From Candidatus Binatia bacterium (GTDB lineage: Bacteria > Desulfobacterota > Binatia > HRBIN30): a DNA stretch of 64,000 nucleotides. The notes below the pieces were generated by a model. It ran no database searches and was not told the origin of the DNA. It was given only the letters and a program-made list of their open reading frames with translations. The DNA lies in the NCBI GenBank assembly GCA_023150935.1, contig JAKLJW010000018.1:1-64000 (forward strand), given 5' to 3'. Shown piece after piece: positions 17,063-24,457 of the stretch. The stretch's first letter is position 1. Every line of letters begins with the position of its first letter. A program made the translations under genes and the position numbers.

Positions 17063-17232
17063 TGAGCCTCCAGGGAATCGTTCTTACCAACATGTTGAGA
17101 GAGGTAGGCGCGCAGGAAATCGGATGGGGAGGGCGAGGCTCCAGCCGAGCCGTCGTCAGGCCGTTGCGGCTCGGCGGGCGCCTCGCCCTCCCGAAGGCAT
17201 GGCTGAGCCTCCAGGGGATCGTTCTTACCAAC
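17063..17232. repeat. 29-bp direct repeats flanking a 110-bp repeat copy
   Basis: A 29-bp sequence at 17063-17091 recurs at 17204-17232 with one mismatch (A/G in the middle). Between and partly overlapping them lies copy 1 of the 110-bp dispersed repeat. The arrangement looks like an insertion with a long target duplication, or an unequal-exchange scar. Confidence 0.75.
17097..17206 (+). repeat. Dispersed 110-bp palindromic repeat, copy 1
   Basis: Identical to 25879-25988 except for 5 substitutions over 110 bp. The centre folds into a hairpin: GGGAGGGCGAGGC at about 17128 pairs with GCCTCGCCCTCCC near 17180, and GCCGAGCCG pairs with CGGCTCGGC inside it. It codes for nothing recognisable and looks like a non-autonomous or REP-like element. 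Confidence 0.8.
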
Positions 17233-17236
17233 GCCC

Positions 17237-17284
17237 CCGCGGCGCGTGCTCGCGCGCCCGAACCTTTCAGTGGATGGCGGTGGC
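17237..17284 (+). repeat. 48-bp fragment of the IS transposase gene
   Basis: Perfect 48-bp match to 24499-24546, the part of the DDE transposase gene that encodes RGACSRARTFQWMAVA. It is in the frame that runs into the integrase remnant. Perfect identity implies a recent copy or deletion event involving the same IS type. Confidence 0.85.
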
Positions 17285-17285
17285 C

Positions 17286-17830
17286 GGCATCCAACGCACG
17301 GCAGAACCCACGTTCCGCGATGTCGCACAGGTATTCGAGAACGAGTATGGCGTCCTCACGCTCGGCGAACGAAGTCCGCGCTGGGTAGAAGGCCACGCGA
17401 TTCGACTTCGCCTACACCTCCTGCCTTTTTTCGGCGACCTTCCGATCTCCAAAGTCACCTCCGGCAAAGTGCGGGAGTACAGGGTCATGCGCATGACCCC
17501 ACGGACCGAGAAAAGCCCCCACGCGCGCGACAACCGTCCGTTCAAGTCAACGACGCCTGCGAGGAAGACGCTGCACAACGAAATCATCACGCTACGGCAC
17601 GTGCTCAAAACCGCCGTTCGTCACGAATGGCTCGATTCGCTCCCGGACCTTGCGCTGCCTTACAAGGCTCAAACCAAAGTCGGGCACCGCGCCTGGTTCA
17701 GCCCCGCCGAATACAAGCAACTCTATGAAGCCACGCGTGCGTATGAGCACGTCTCCCGTGAGCGTTATTTCCGAGCAGTCAATTTTCCACGTGCCCGCCC
17801 GTATCTGCCCGATTTCGTCAGGGTTCAACA
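17286..17830 (+). pseudogene. Tyrosine recombinase (phage integrase) remnant
   Basis: The frame holds an Arm/core-binding region: FRDVAQVFENEYG, then RLRLHLLPFFGDLPISKVTSGKVREYR, followed by a linker TLHNEIITLRHVLKTAVRHEWL and HRAWFSPAEYKQLYEATR. These match the N-terminal SAM-like domain and first part of tyrosine recombinases. The catalytic half (R...HxxR...Y) is absent: similarity stops near 17830, about 30 bp before the convergent hipA-like gene ends. Upstream the frame fuses to repeat DNA and the transposase fragment. It is a dead relic marking the edge of the island. Confidence 0.75.
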
Positions 17831-17856
17831 TTCCGTCGCGCGAGTGCAGTCAGCAG

Positions 17857-19695
17857 TTATCCGAACGCCTCGACCCGCCGCCGGCACAGGTCGAGGACCT
17901 GGCTTGCTGCCTTCTCACTGGTCTGTTCGTAGTGCAGCCCCTTTGGCAGCACGACGCGATCCAGCGCAAGCGCGAGCTGCTTCAGCATCGCGTCGATTGC
18001 CGCATCCGCATCGCTCACTTTTAGGCCAACGGTGCTTGCGAAGGTGCGGAAATCTCCGCGATCGAGATTATCGTCTTTGCCGCTCAGCTTGAGCGCAAGA
18101 CGATCCTTGTCGAGGCGCGGAAAGACGCGCGTGGTGAGCGCATCATACAACGGGGCCATCCGGACGATCCTAAACGTCGTGTCGCCCGATCCCGCGGTCT
18201 TCAGCAGGGCCATGTTCTTCAGATGCATGTCGCCATCGGCAACCAGCCACGCAAACAGCGCCCGCTTCAGAATGATCAAAATGTCCTCTTCTGGTTCGGT
18301 CGAAAGCGGACGCACTGCGCGGGCGACGCGCTCCATTGTCGCGCTGTATTTCGCGTCGGGGGAGAGATCCAGCACGGAGCACAAATCTTCGAGCGCCAGC
18401 ATGCGCTTGTCGTCGAGCGCATCGCGAATATCGAACCGCTCGACGATGAGAGCGGGGGGCATCCCGTCGGGCATCTTGACGAGCGCCGTCGACGGCACTG
18501 CCAACCCCGCAGCTCTTCCAAGCTCCATCCCGAGCCATTCGACAACGGGAAGAGCCTCGAACCCGCTTGTTCCGGCAGGTTTCAGAATATGCGTGAATGG
18601 TTTCCCCGTGCTCGGCGCGAGCGTTCCCGCCGGGTCGAGATACATCGGAGCCTTGATTTGAACCCCCGACAACCGCGGCGTGTCCGCGCGCGCATAAAGC
18701 TCTGCAAGGTTTTGTTCGAAGCTGTGTTCGAGGTCGCCACGTCCCGGCCCGTGATACTGCCCGGTGAAAGTGCCGTCCTTCGTGTACGCCTCAAGCCGCG
18801 TCAGCAAAATGTCCGGTGGCAACCCCGCCAACTCGCTTTCACGCTCCACGACGCTGATGTTTGACATGTAGCGTTTGCCTGATCGCAGCAACGCGCGCTC
18901 GTCCTGATCCTTCAGCACACGTTCCAGCCACCCTTCCGGGAGCAGCGAAACGATGAAGGGCGGCAACTTACCCGGCGTCGTCTGCCGCACCAGCGGAAGG
19001 CTGCCGCCATCCAGCGGCTTCCATCGCCACTCGAAGCCGTCGTGCGTGAGATGACCGATGGGCGCACCATGCCAGGCGACGATCAAGTCCAGTGCGGCGA
19101 GGTTCTTCGCATTCTGGATATGCGACAGCCGGACAAGGAACCGCTCGGCCAGCTCGCCTTCACGGTTCCAGCCGTTCTCTCGCGCGAGAGCCCAGACCGC
19201 GTCCGCTGCAGCGTGCGCGCTCCCGTATTCCTCGACCAAGCGGGCGGCGGTTGTCTCCCGCATCGTTTCGTCAATGGCGCTGGCGTGTTCGCTCCTCAGC
19301 CGGAACGCCTCTAGAAAGCGCTGTCGCATGGATGAGACGTTGACTCGGAATTCTCCCATGCCGTCATCGATGACCGCTTCGGCGATGGACGGATGTTTGG
19401 GCGCTGCGTTTTGGATGATCTCCAGCGCCCGAATGCGCGTGCGCTGAATCCGTCGGCCGCTCAGAAAAAGCCGCCCGTCGCGGGTCGGCGCGAGAAGGGC
19501 GGCGCTTGCGCCGGACAAAAACGCCTTCGGATAGAGGTATTTCGCAATACGGACGGCGTGCTTCAGGATGGTCGCTTCGACCTCATCATGGGCGTCGACA
19601 TAGATGCCCCGCATCAGCTGTACGAGCCTTCCTGTCTCGACGAGGTAGTAGCTTCGGTCCTTGTCTATGTTCTCGCCAACCAGGTGCAGGGCCAT
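17857..19695 (-). CDS. HipA-type kinase fused to an AbiEi-like N-terminal domain
   Basis: 612 residues from ATG 19695. The N-terminal third is an AbiEi-like antitoxin/regulator domain (YYLVETGRLVQLMRGIYV wing, then LYPKAFLSGASA). The C-terminal part is a HipA Ser/Thr kinase: ALPVVEWLGMELGRAAGLAVP, IVERFDIRDA and the catalytic GDMHLKN loop, followed by MAPLYDALTTR. Such kinases phosphorylate aminoacyl-tRNA synthetases or similar targets. A separate HipB gene is not seen, so the fused domain may take its place. In-frame starts exist up to 19842, but a palindrome at 19711-19723 sits where an operator would for 19695. Confidence 0.83.
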   Translation of the reverse strand: MALHLVGENIDKDRSYYLVETGRLVQLMRGIYVDAHDEVEATILKHAVRIAKYLYPKAFLSGASAALLAPTRDGRLFLSGRRIQRTRIRALEIIQNAAPKHPSIAEAVIDDGMGEFRVNVSSMRQRFLEAFRLRSEHASAIDETMRETTAARLVEEYGSAHAAADAVWALARENGWNREGELAERFLVRLSHIQNAKNLAALDLIVAWHGAPIGHLTHDGFEWRWKPLDGGSLPLVRQTTPGKLPPFIVSLLPEGWLERVLKDQDERALLRSGKRYMSNISVVERESELAGLPPDILLTRLEAYTKDGTFTGQYHGPGRGDLEHSFEQNLAELYARADTPRLSGVQIKAPMYLDPAGTLAPSTGKPFTHILKPAGTSGFEALPVVEWLGMELGRAAGLAVPSTALVKMPDGMPPALIVERFDIRDALDDKRMLALEDLCSVLDLSPDAKYSATMERVARAVRPLSTEPEEDILIILKRALFAWLVADGDMHLKNMALLKTAGSGDTTFRIVRMAPLYDALTTRVFPRLDKDRLALKLSGKDDNLDRGDFRTFASTVGLKVSDADAAIDAMLKQLALALDRVVLPKGLHYEQTSEKAASQVLDLCRRRVEAFG

Positions 19696-19710
19696 TTTTC
19701 CGATCTTCCA

Positions 19711-19723
19711 GTATCTCAGATAC
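19711..19723. promoter_or_regulatory. Perfect 13-bp palindrome upstream of the AbiEi-HipA gene
   Basis: GTATCTCAGATAC reads the same on both strands apart from its centre base and ends 16 bp from ATG 19695. It is placed for autoregulation by the fused winged-helix domain and supports this start over longer ones. No binding data. Confidence 0.5.
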
Positions 19724-19869
19724 GCGATAGTAGCAGCCTGGCAGCAATTCTCCAATGGATTCCGATGATCACGTGGGTGAGATACGTGAAGATCGGACAA
19801 CCAAGGTTGCCAAACGCCGTTGACATTGTCGGCTATTTCCATAATACTTCCTGACATCAAGGGGCACCG

Positions 19870-20436
19870 ATGAGCGACGGACCCCACCGAAGTCTGCCAA
19901 TGACCAGGGCCTGGAAGAAGGTTGCCGAGCGCGCAGACAACGCCGCATGCTCTCCCGAGGAGATCCGGGACGCGATCCTTCCGGCGCTGGCACACGACTG
20001 GAGCCGCGACATCCCTCACGCCTTCCTTCAAGGCATCGAGGCTGTCTCGCGCGAGCAGCCGGGCCTTTTCCCGGACCAGAAGCTCTCTCGACTCGAGTCG
20101 CTCCAGCCGATCACTGCTGGTCACGGCCTCGCCAGGCTCGTACTCGATTGCGCCATCGAACATGCAGCGTCGACTGGGGATGCAAGCGACCTTTCCCTCG
20201 ATGCCGTGAGCAGCGCACTCGCTATTCGCGCCGCGCGCGGTGCTCACCAGGTGGAGGAACACTATTGCCGTAAATCAACCGGCCCACGCGCGCAGAGGGT
20301 CCGCTCCGGCATCGAAGACGGGATCGCGATCGCGCCCATCCAGGACCTCGCGCGTCAGCTCCTGAAACGCGATTCCGCGCCTGCCCCGCGGAGCGCGCCG
20401 AAGAAACGCGGGATCGACGAAGGAGTGAAGCTATGA
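19870..20436 (+). CDS. Unknown 188-residue protein, first gene of the QueC-like operon
   Basis: I do not recognise this protein. It is mostly helical and soluble, without signal or membrane segments; notable stretches are WSRDIPHAFLQGIEAVSRE, a central LDAVSSALAIRAARGAHQVEEHY and a basic C-terminus (APKKRG). GGGG of AAGGGGCACCG provides a modest ribosome site before ATG 19870. Its stop overlaps the QueC-like start (ATGA 20433-20436), so the two products are made in step and probably act together, for example as substrate and modifying enzyme. That pairing is inference. Confidence 0.7.
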   Translation: MSDGPHRSLPMTRAWKKVAERADNAACSPEEIRDAILPALAHDWSRDIPHAFLQGIEAVSREQPGLFPDQKLSRLESLQPITAGHGLARLVLDCAIEHAASTGDASDLSLDAVSSALAIRAARGAHQVEEHYCRKSTGPRAQRVRSGIEDGIAIAPIQDLARQLLKRDSAPAPRSAPKKRGIDEGVKL

Positions 20437-21806
20437 GCGCTGCGGCACCAGACATCCTCGCCCCGCATCCGCATCTGAGCGTCGCGGTCATTGAAGCCGG
20501 GGGACGCCCGCCGCGGTCTTCGCTTCCGTGCGTGATCGGGGAGAACGTGCGCTTTTCGACCGAAAGCCTTGAGTCGTATTTCTTCGCCCGCTGGGAACCT
20601 GTCGCTTACGATGCGCTCCTTGTCGCGGCGGCGGTGGAGTTTTGCGATCGAACTCAACACCGCCCGGCCTTCGCGTGGGGGCGGGAGTTCGAGCTGTGTG
20701 TCCCCGTCCACGATCCTGACCGCTGGAACCAAAAGCCTGTTGGCAACACGCTGCACGACGCGTTGAATTGTCTGACCGGCGATCGCTGGAGCATCAGCTT
20801 TTGCCCCCGCAAAGCTCCGCTCGACCCACCGCGCCAGGTTCAGTTTCCGCTCAGCCCCAACGTGTCAGCGGTGATGCCTTTCAGCGATGGGCTGGATTCC
20901 CGCGCCGTCGCCGGACTGATGGCGCGCGAGCTCGGCGACAAGCTGATCCGCATCCGCCTCGGCCACACGCTGTCGCCTCCCAAGCAGCCCTTCACCGCCG
21001 TCCCGTACAAAGTCGTGCGCGGGAAGCGCGCGTTCGTCGAATCAAGCGCACGCGCGCGCGGGTTCAAGTTCGCGCTCATCGCGGGCATCGCCGCGCATTT
21101 CGCGAACGCCAATCAGATCATTCTTTCCGAAAGCGGCCAGGGGGCTCTGGGACCCGCCTTGCTGCCCGTGGGACAGGCGTATGAGGATTATCGCACCCAT
21201 CCGCTCTTCACCGCGCACATGGAGCAGTTTCTAGCCGCGATCCTCGGATGCCGCGTTTCGTTCAAGTTCCCGCAGCTGTGGCACGCGAAGGGGGAGACGC
21301 TCTCCCGCTTCGTCCGCAAATGTGCGGGCGGGTCTTGGGCACAGACGTGGTCATGTTGGCAGCAGGCGCGGCAGGTCAGCGTGGACCAGAAAAAGCGTCA
21401 GTGTGGTATCTGCGCCGCCTGCATGCTCCGTCGCCTGAGCATCCACGCCGCGGGTCTCACGGAATCAAGGAGCACCTACGTCTGGGAGGATCTTGGCGCG
21501 GCAACCTTTGAAGCCGGCGCCGCCGCCAGCTTCGACAACAGGAAGATCACGCGGGCGATGCGCGAATATGCCATCGCCGGCACTTTGCACCTCGACCATC
21601 TCGCGGCGCTGGCGCATTCACCCGCCAACGCGAGAGTTCTCGCGCTCAATGCCGCTCAGCTCAGCCAATCGTGCAACCTGGCGCTCACCGATACGCGCCA
21701 GCGGCTTGATCGCCTGCTCGCGCAGCACGAGAGCGAGTGGAAATCATTCATGGAATCCCTCGGATCCAACTCCTTTGTCGCCCATTGGGCAATTCACGAC
21801 CGATGA
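20433..21806 (+). CDS. QueC-like PP-loop ATPase (QatC/Cap9-type)
   Basis: 457 residues. A poorly conserved N-terminal region of about 140 residues precedes a PP-loop domain with SDGLDS (151-156, a variant of SGGxDS), an ESGQGALG segment (233-240) and a KFPQLWHAKGE segment (279-288). Near the C-terminus Cys308 and CGICAAC (Cys324, 327, 330) make the zinc site of QueC, the 7-cyano-7-deazaguanine synthase. It is longer than QueC (about 230) and stands without other queuosine genes. QueC-like proteins of Qat and type IV CBASS defence systems have this form. The stop overlaps the next start (ATGA). Confidence 0.82.
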   Translation: MSAAAPDILAPHPHLSVAVIEAGGRPPRSSLPCVIGENVRFSTESLESYFFARWEPVAYDALLVAAAVEFCDRTQHRPAFAWGREFELCVPVHDPDRWNQKPVGNTLHDALNCLTGDRWSISFCPRKAPLDPPRQVQFPLSPNVSAVMPFSDGLDSRAVAGLMARELGDKLIRIRLGHTLSPPKQPFTAVPYKVVRGKRAFVESSARARGFKFALIAGIAAHFANANQIILSESGQGALGPALLPVGQAYEDYRTHPLFTAHMEQFLAAILGCRVSFKFPQLWHAKGETLSRFVRKCAGGSWAQTWSCWQQARQVSVDQKKRQCGICAACMLRRLSIHAAGLTESRSTYVWEDLGAATFEAGAAASFDNRKITRAMREYAIAGTLHLDHLAALAHSPANARVLALNAAQLSQSCNLALTDTRQRLDRLLAQHESEWKSFMESLGSNSFVAHWAIHDR

Positions 21807-22987
21807 CCACGCCGCTCGACGACATCTCCGCCACCGAAGTCGGCGAACGCCTGCGCCTCGCCCGCGAAAGCGCCGGCATCAAGCAGTCCGAAGCCGCAAC
21901 GGCCATCTCAGTTGCGCGCACGACACTGATCGCGATCGAACAGGGGCAACGCCGCGTCCGCATGAACGAGCTGCAGCAGCTTGCGCGGCTGTACGGCACC
22001 TCCGTGAACGCGCTGTTACGGCGCGAAGCCGTCCACGTGGACCTCACGCCGCGGTTTCGCAAACTCTTCATCAGCACCGCACGGGCGGAGGATGAGGCGG
22101 CACAATTGCTCTCCAATCTCGCCAAGGCCGAAGTCGAGCTGGAGAATCTCCTGGGCGTGAAGCGCCCGCGGAACTATCCGCCCGAGCGACCGCTTCTTCC
22201 GGGAGATGTCCGGGCACAGGCGGAACAAGACGCCGCGGAACTGCGCCAGCGTCTTGGTCTCGGTATCCGGCCCGTTGAGGACATCGTCAAGCTGCTGGAA
22301 CTCGAACTCGGTGTTCGCGTCTACGTCCGCAGGTTCGATGGCCGCATCTCGGGATTGTTCGGCTACGACGAAGCGCTGGGCGCCTGCATCTTGCTGAACG
22401 CCAATCATCCGCGTGACCGCCGCACGCAAACCGCCGCGCACGAAACCGGACACCTGGTGGCCGACCGTCGCAAGCCGGAGATCCTGCACGTCGACGCGCC
22501 GGAGACTTCCCGCGAAGAGCGCTATGCCAGCGCCTTCGGCCGCGCCTTCCTCACGCCCGCGCGCGCCGTGATGCAGAAGTTCCAGGATGTGACCGCCGGC
22601 TCGGACGTATTGACGCGCCGTCACGTCATCGTGCTGGCGCACTTCTTCGGCGTGTCGCGCGAAGCCCTGGTCCGCCGGCTGGAGGAATTGAAGCTCGCCA
22701 AAACGGGGACGTGGGATTGGTTCCAGGACAACGGCGGCATCACGGACGACCAGGAGCGTCAGGTGCTAGGCGACCTCAGCGCGCCTGACGCGCAGAAGGC
22801 GGACGCGGATCGCCCGACGACGCTGCGCCTCAACATGCTCGCAGGCGAGGCCTATCGCCGGAATCTTTTGAGCGAGGGACAGCTTGCGCGTCTCTTGCAA
22901 CTCGACCGCGTCGAGCTGCGCGAGATCCTGGACCGGCTGGAGATGGAAGGGAGCGGGGCGGTCGGTGTCCCTCACGTGCTTGACTGA
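21803..22987 (+). CDS. HTH (XRE) - ImmA/IrrE metallopeptidase
   Basis: 394 residues. An N-terminal XRE helix-turn-helix (about 12-66, ERLRLARESAGIKQSEAA) is followed by a COG2856 zinc peptidase domain with HETGH at 213-217 and downstream FLTPARAV, as in ImmA/IrrE proteins. A C-terminal helical tail follows. Such proteins sense stress and cleave or relieve a repressor, or act as antitoxins of a nuclease encoded next to them. ATGA overlap with the QueC-like gene and a 23-bp overlap with the PIN gene put it in the middle of one coupled operon, as probable regulator. Confidence 0.88.
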   Translation: MTTPLDDISATEVGERLRLARESAGIKQSEAATAISVARTTLIAIEQGQRRVRMNELQQLARLYGTSVNALLRREAVHVDLTPRFRKLFISTARAEDEAAQLLSNLAKAEVELENLLGVKRPRNYPPERPLLPGDVRAQAEQDAAELRQRLGLGIRPVEDIVKLLELELGVRVYVRRFDGRISGLFGYDEALGACILLNANHPRDRRTQTAAHETGHLVADRRKPEILHVDAPETSREERYASAFGRAFLTPARAVMQKFQDVTAGSDVLTRRHVIVLAHFFGVSREALVRRLEELKLAKTGTWDWFQDNGGITDDQERQVLGDLSAPDAQKADADRPTTLRLNMLAGEAYRRNLLSEGQLARLLQLDRVELREILDRLEMEGSGAVGVPHVLD

Positions 22988-23636
22988 CCCCGCGGCCGTC
23001 GCCGTCGCTGATGCGAGCGCCGTCATCAATCTGAACGCGACGGGCTGCGCAACAGACATTGTTGCCGCGCTACCCAATCGGGTCGTTGTCGTCGACATTG
23101 TGCCCCAAGAACTGGAGAGGGGACGCGAGAGAGACCGCAAGGATGCCGATCAACTCAACGCCCTTGCAGCCGGCGGCGCCATCGAGATCGTCCGCCTCGG
23201 CGACACAGCGCTTGAGTACTTTGAAGGGTTCGTCGTCGGTCCGGCAGCCGACACGCTCGACGACGGCGAGGCCGCGACGATCGCTTATGCGCTTGCGCAA
23301 GTCGCGATACCTCTGATTGACGAGCGCAAAGCGACGCGCCTTTGTGCTGAGCGGCATCCCGCGTTGCGGGTTGGCTGCACCGTCGACCTCTTCGCGCATC
23401 CGGAGGTGCTGCAACGTCTTGGCAGAGAGCCGCTGGCGAACGCCGTGTTCAACGCCCTCTTTCACGGGCGCATGCGCGTCTTTCCGCACCACCTTGAATG
23501 GGTGCTGGAACTCATCGGCACAGAGCGCGCAAGACGTTGCAGTAGTCTGCCTGCGGCGGTTCGTTGCCCGTCGCAAGGCTCGGCAACTGACGCATCGAAA
23601 TTCGAGCACTCCGCCTCGCGGCCGACAACGCGTTAA
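22965..23636 (+). CDS. PIN-domain nuclease (DUF3368-like)
   Basis: 223 residues from GTG 22965 (TTG 22980 also possible). The PIN pattern is visible: VADASAVINL with the first Asp, VVDIVPQELERG with Glu, DDGEAATIAYA, and PLIDERKATRLC. This matches PIN proteins of the DUF3368 kind that pair with HTH-ImmA partners. The C-terminal 40 residues are low-complexity and may be a frame extension. It is the last gene of the operon and the probable effector (RNase). Convergent with the minus-strand gene at 23689. Confidence 0.78.
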   Translation: MSLTCLTDPAAVAVADASAVINLNATGCATDIVAALPNRVVVVDIVPQELERGRERDRKDADQLNALAAGGAIEIVRLGDTALEYFEGFVVGPAADTLDDGEAATIAYALAQVAIPLIDERKATRLCAERHPALRVGCTVDLFAHPEVLQRLGREPLANAVFNALFHGRMRVFPHHLEWVLELIGTERARRCSSLPAAVRCPSQGSATDASKFEHSASRPTTR

Positions 23637-23688
23637 AGAGAGCATTGGAAGATCTCGTGAGTACGGAGTTCTCCCAAGGTAGGTCGGC

Positions 23689-24057
23689 TCAGAGTGGGTC
23701 GTCGTAGGGTGTGGTCCACTGCTCGATCAACCGTTCGAACTCCTCCATCTGCTTTTCGTCCAGGCCCTCGGGCTCGTAGGTCATCTGGAGCCAGCCGACG
23801 ACATGAGACTGAAGCTGGTCGAGGGGTGCCCCGGACTGCGAATGAACTCTGCGGGCGGTGTCCTCGATGGATAGGCGTGCACCGTCTGGCCATATGATCC
23901 TCCGTTCGCGAGCATCCACGGACGCCCCCGCGAGCGCCTCGATGACTTCGAACAGTGCCTGCTCGGACTCGAAGAAGTCCGGGAAGTCGTCTCGCTCGCT
24001 CCGCACAATGTGATCTGGCCAGAGAGACGGTGGCGACCCCCGCGAACGTGCGCCCAT
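23689..24057 (-). CDS. Hypothetical acidic 122-residue protein
   Basis: Not recognised. The protein is acidic with a Trp-rich C-terminal half (HVVGWLQMTYEPEGLDEKQMEEFERLIEQW) and no signal peptide. It begins 31 bp downstream of the DUF6788 gene on the same strand, so the two probably form a small operon next to the IS element. Codon use resembles the neighbours. Confidence 0.55.
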   Translation of the reverse strand: MGARSRGSPPSLWPDHIVRSERDDFPDFFESEQALFEVIEALAGASVDARERRIIWPDGARLSIEDTARRVHSQSGAPLDQLQSHVVGWLQMTYEPEGLDEKQMEEFERLIEQWTTPYDDPL

Positions 24058-24087
24058 TCGACCTCCAGCTGCGTGTCCCCTCCTCTT

Positions 24088-24399
24088 CTACCTCGATCTC
24101 TGCTGCATGGACAGCCGTGAGTATTCGATGCCCAGCGCCACCCATTTCGCGATCATCCTTTTGAGCTCCTTGTAGTCGCGCGTCTGCTGGCGAATCCCTT
24201 CGAGAAGGGAAGATCGGACGTACTCGGTCTTGCTCTTCATGCGGTGGGTATAGCTGATCTGGTAGTACGCACCCCGCCGGTTCCTGGGATCTTTATACTG
24301 CCGCGTGAGCGACCCCGGACGGACAACGCCGATCTTGGCGATTCGAGCCTTGATCACCGCGATCTCCTTCTCGATCTTTTTCAGCCGTCGTGCGTTCAT
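24088..24399 (-). CDS. DUF6788-type small basic protein
   Basis: 103 residues from ATG 24399, which has GAGAGGAGG directly upstream; ATG 24420 lacks a ribosome site. A coiled-coil start (KKIEKEIAVIKARIAKIG) is followed by RPGSLTRQYKDPRNRRGAYYQISY, KSKTEYVR and LKRMIAKWVALGIEYSRL, the layout of the DUF6788 family that is commonly found beside transposases. Function unknown. It is divergent from the DDE transposase, with a perfect palindrome between them. Confidence 0.75.
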   Translation of the reverse strand: MNARRLKKIEKEIAVIKARIAKIGVVRPGSLTRQYKDPRNRRGAYYQISYTHRMKSKTEYVRSSLLEGIRQQTRDYKELKRMIAKWVALGIEYSRLSMQQRSR

Positions 24400-24415
24400 C
24401 CTCCTCTCGTTGGAT

Positions 24416-24429
24416 AGCATATATATGCT
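24416..24429. promoter_or_regulatory. AT-rich 14-bp palindrome between divergent IS-linked genes
   Basis: AGCATATATATGCT is a perfect palindrome and by far the most AT-rich spot of its surroundings. It lies between the DUF6788 and transposase starts and could be an operator or a -10 region shared by divergent promoters. Confidence 0.45.
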
Positions 24430-24457
24430 GTACCACCAAGCGGCAGGAGGGTGGCGG

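Noticed and set aside
19870-20436. Calling the 188-residue protein QatB
   Set aside because: The N-terminal pattern I expect of QatB is absent and QatA/QatD are not present; left as unknown.
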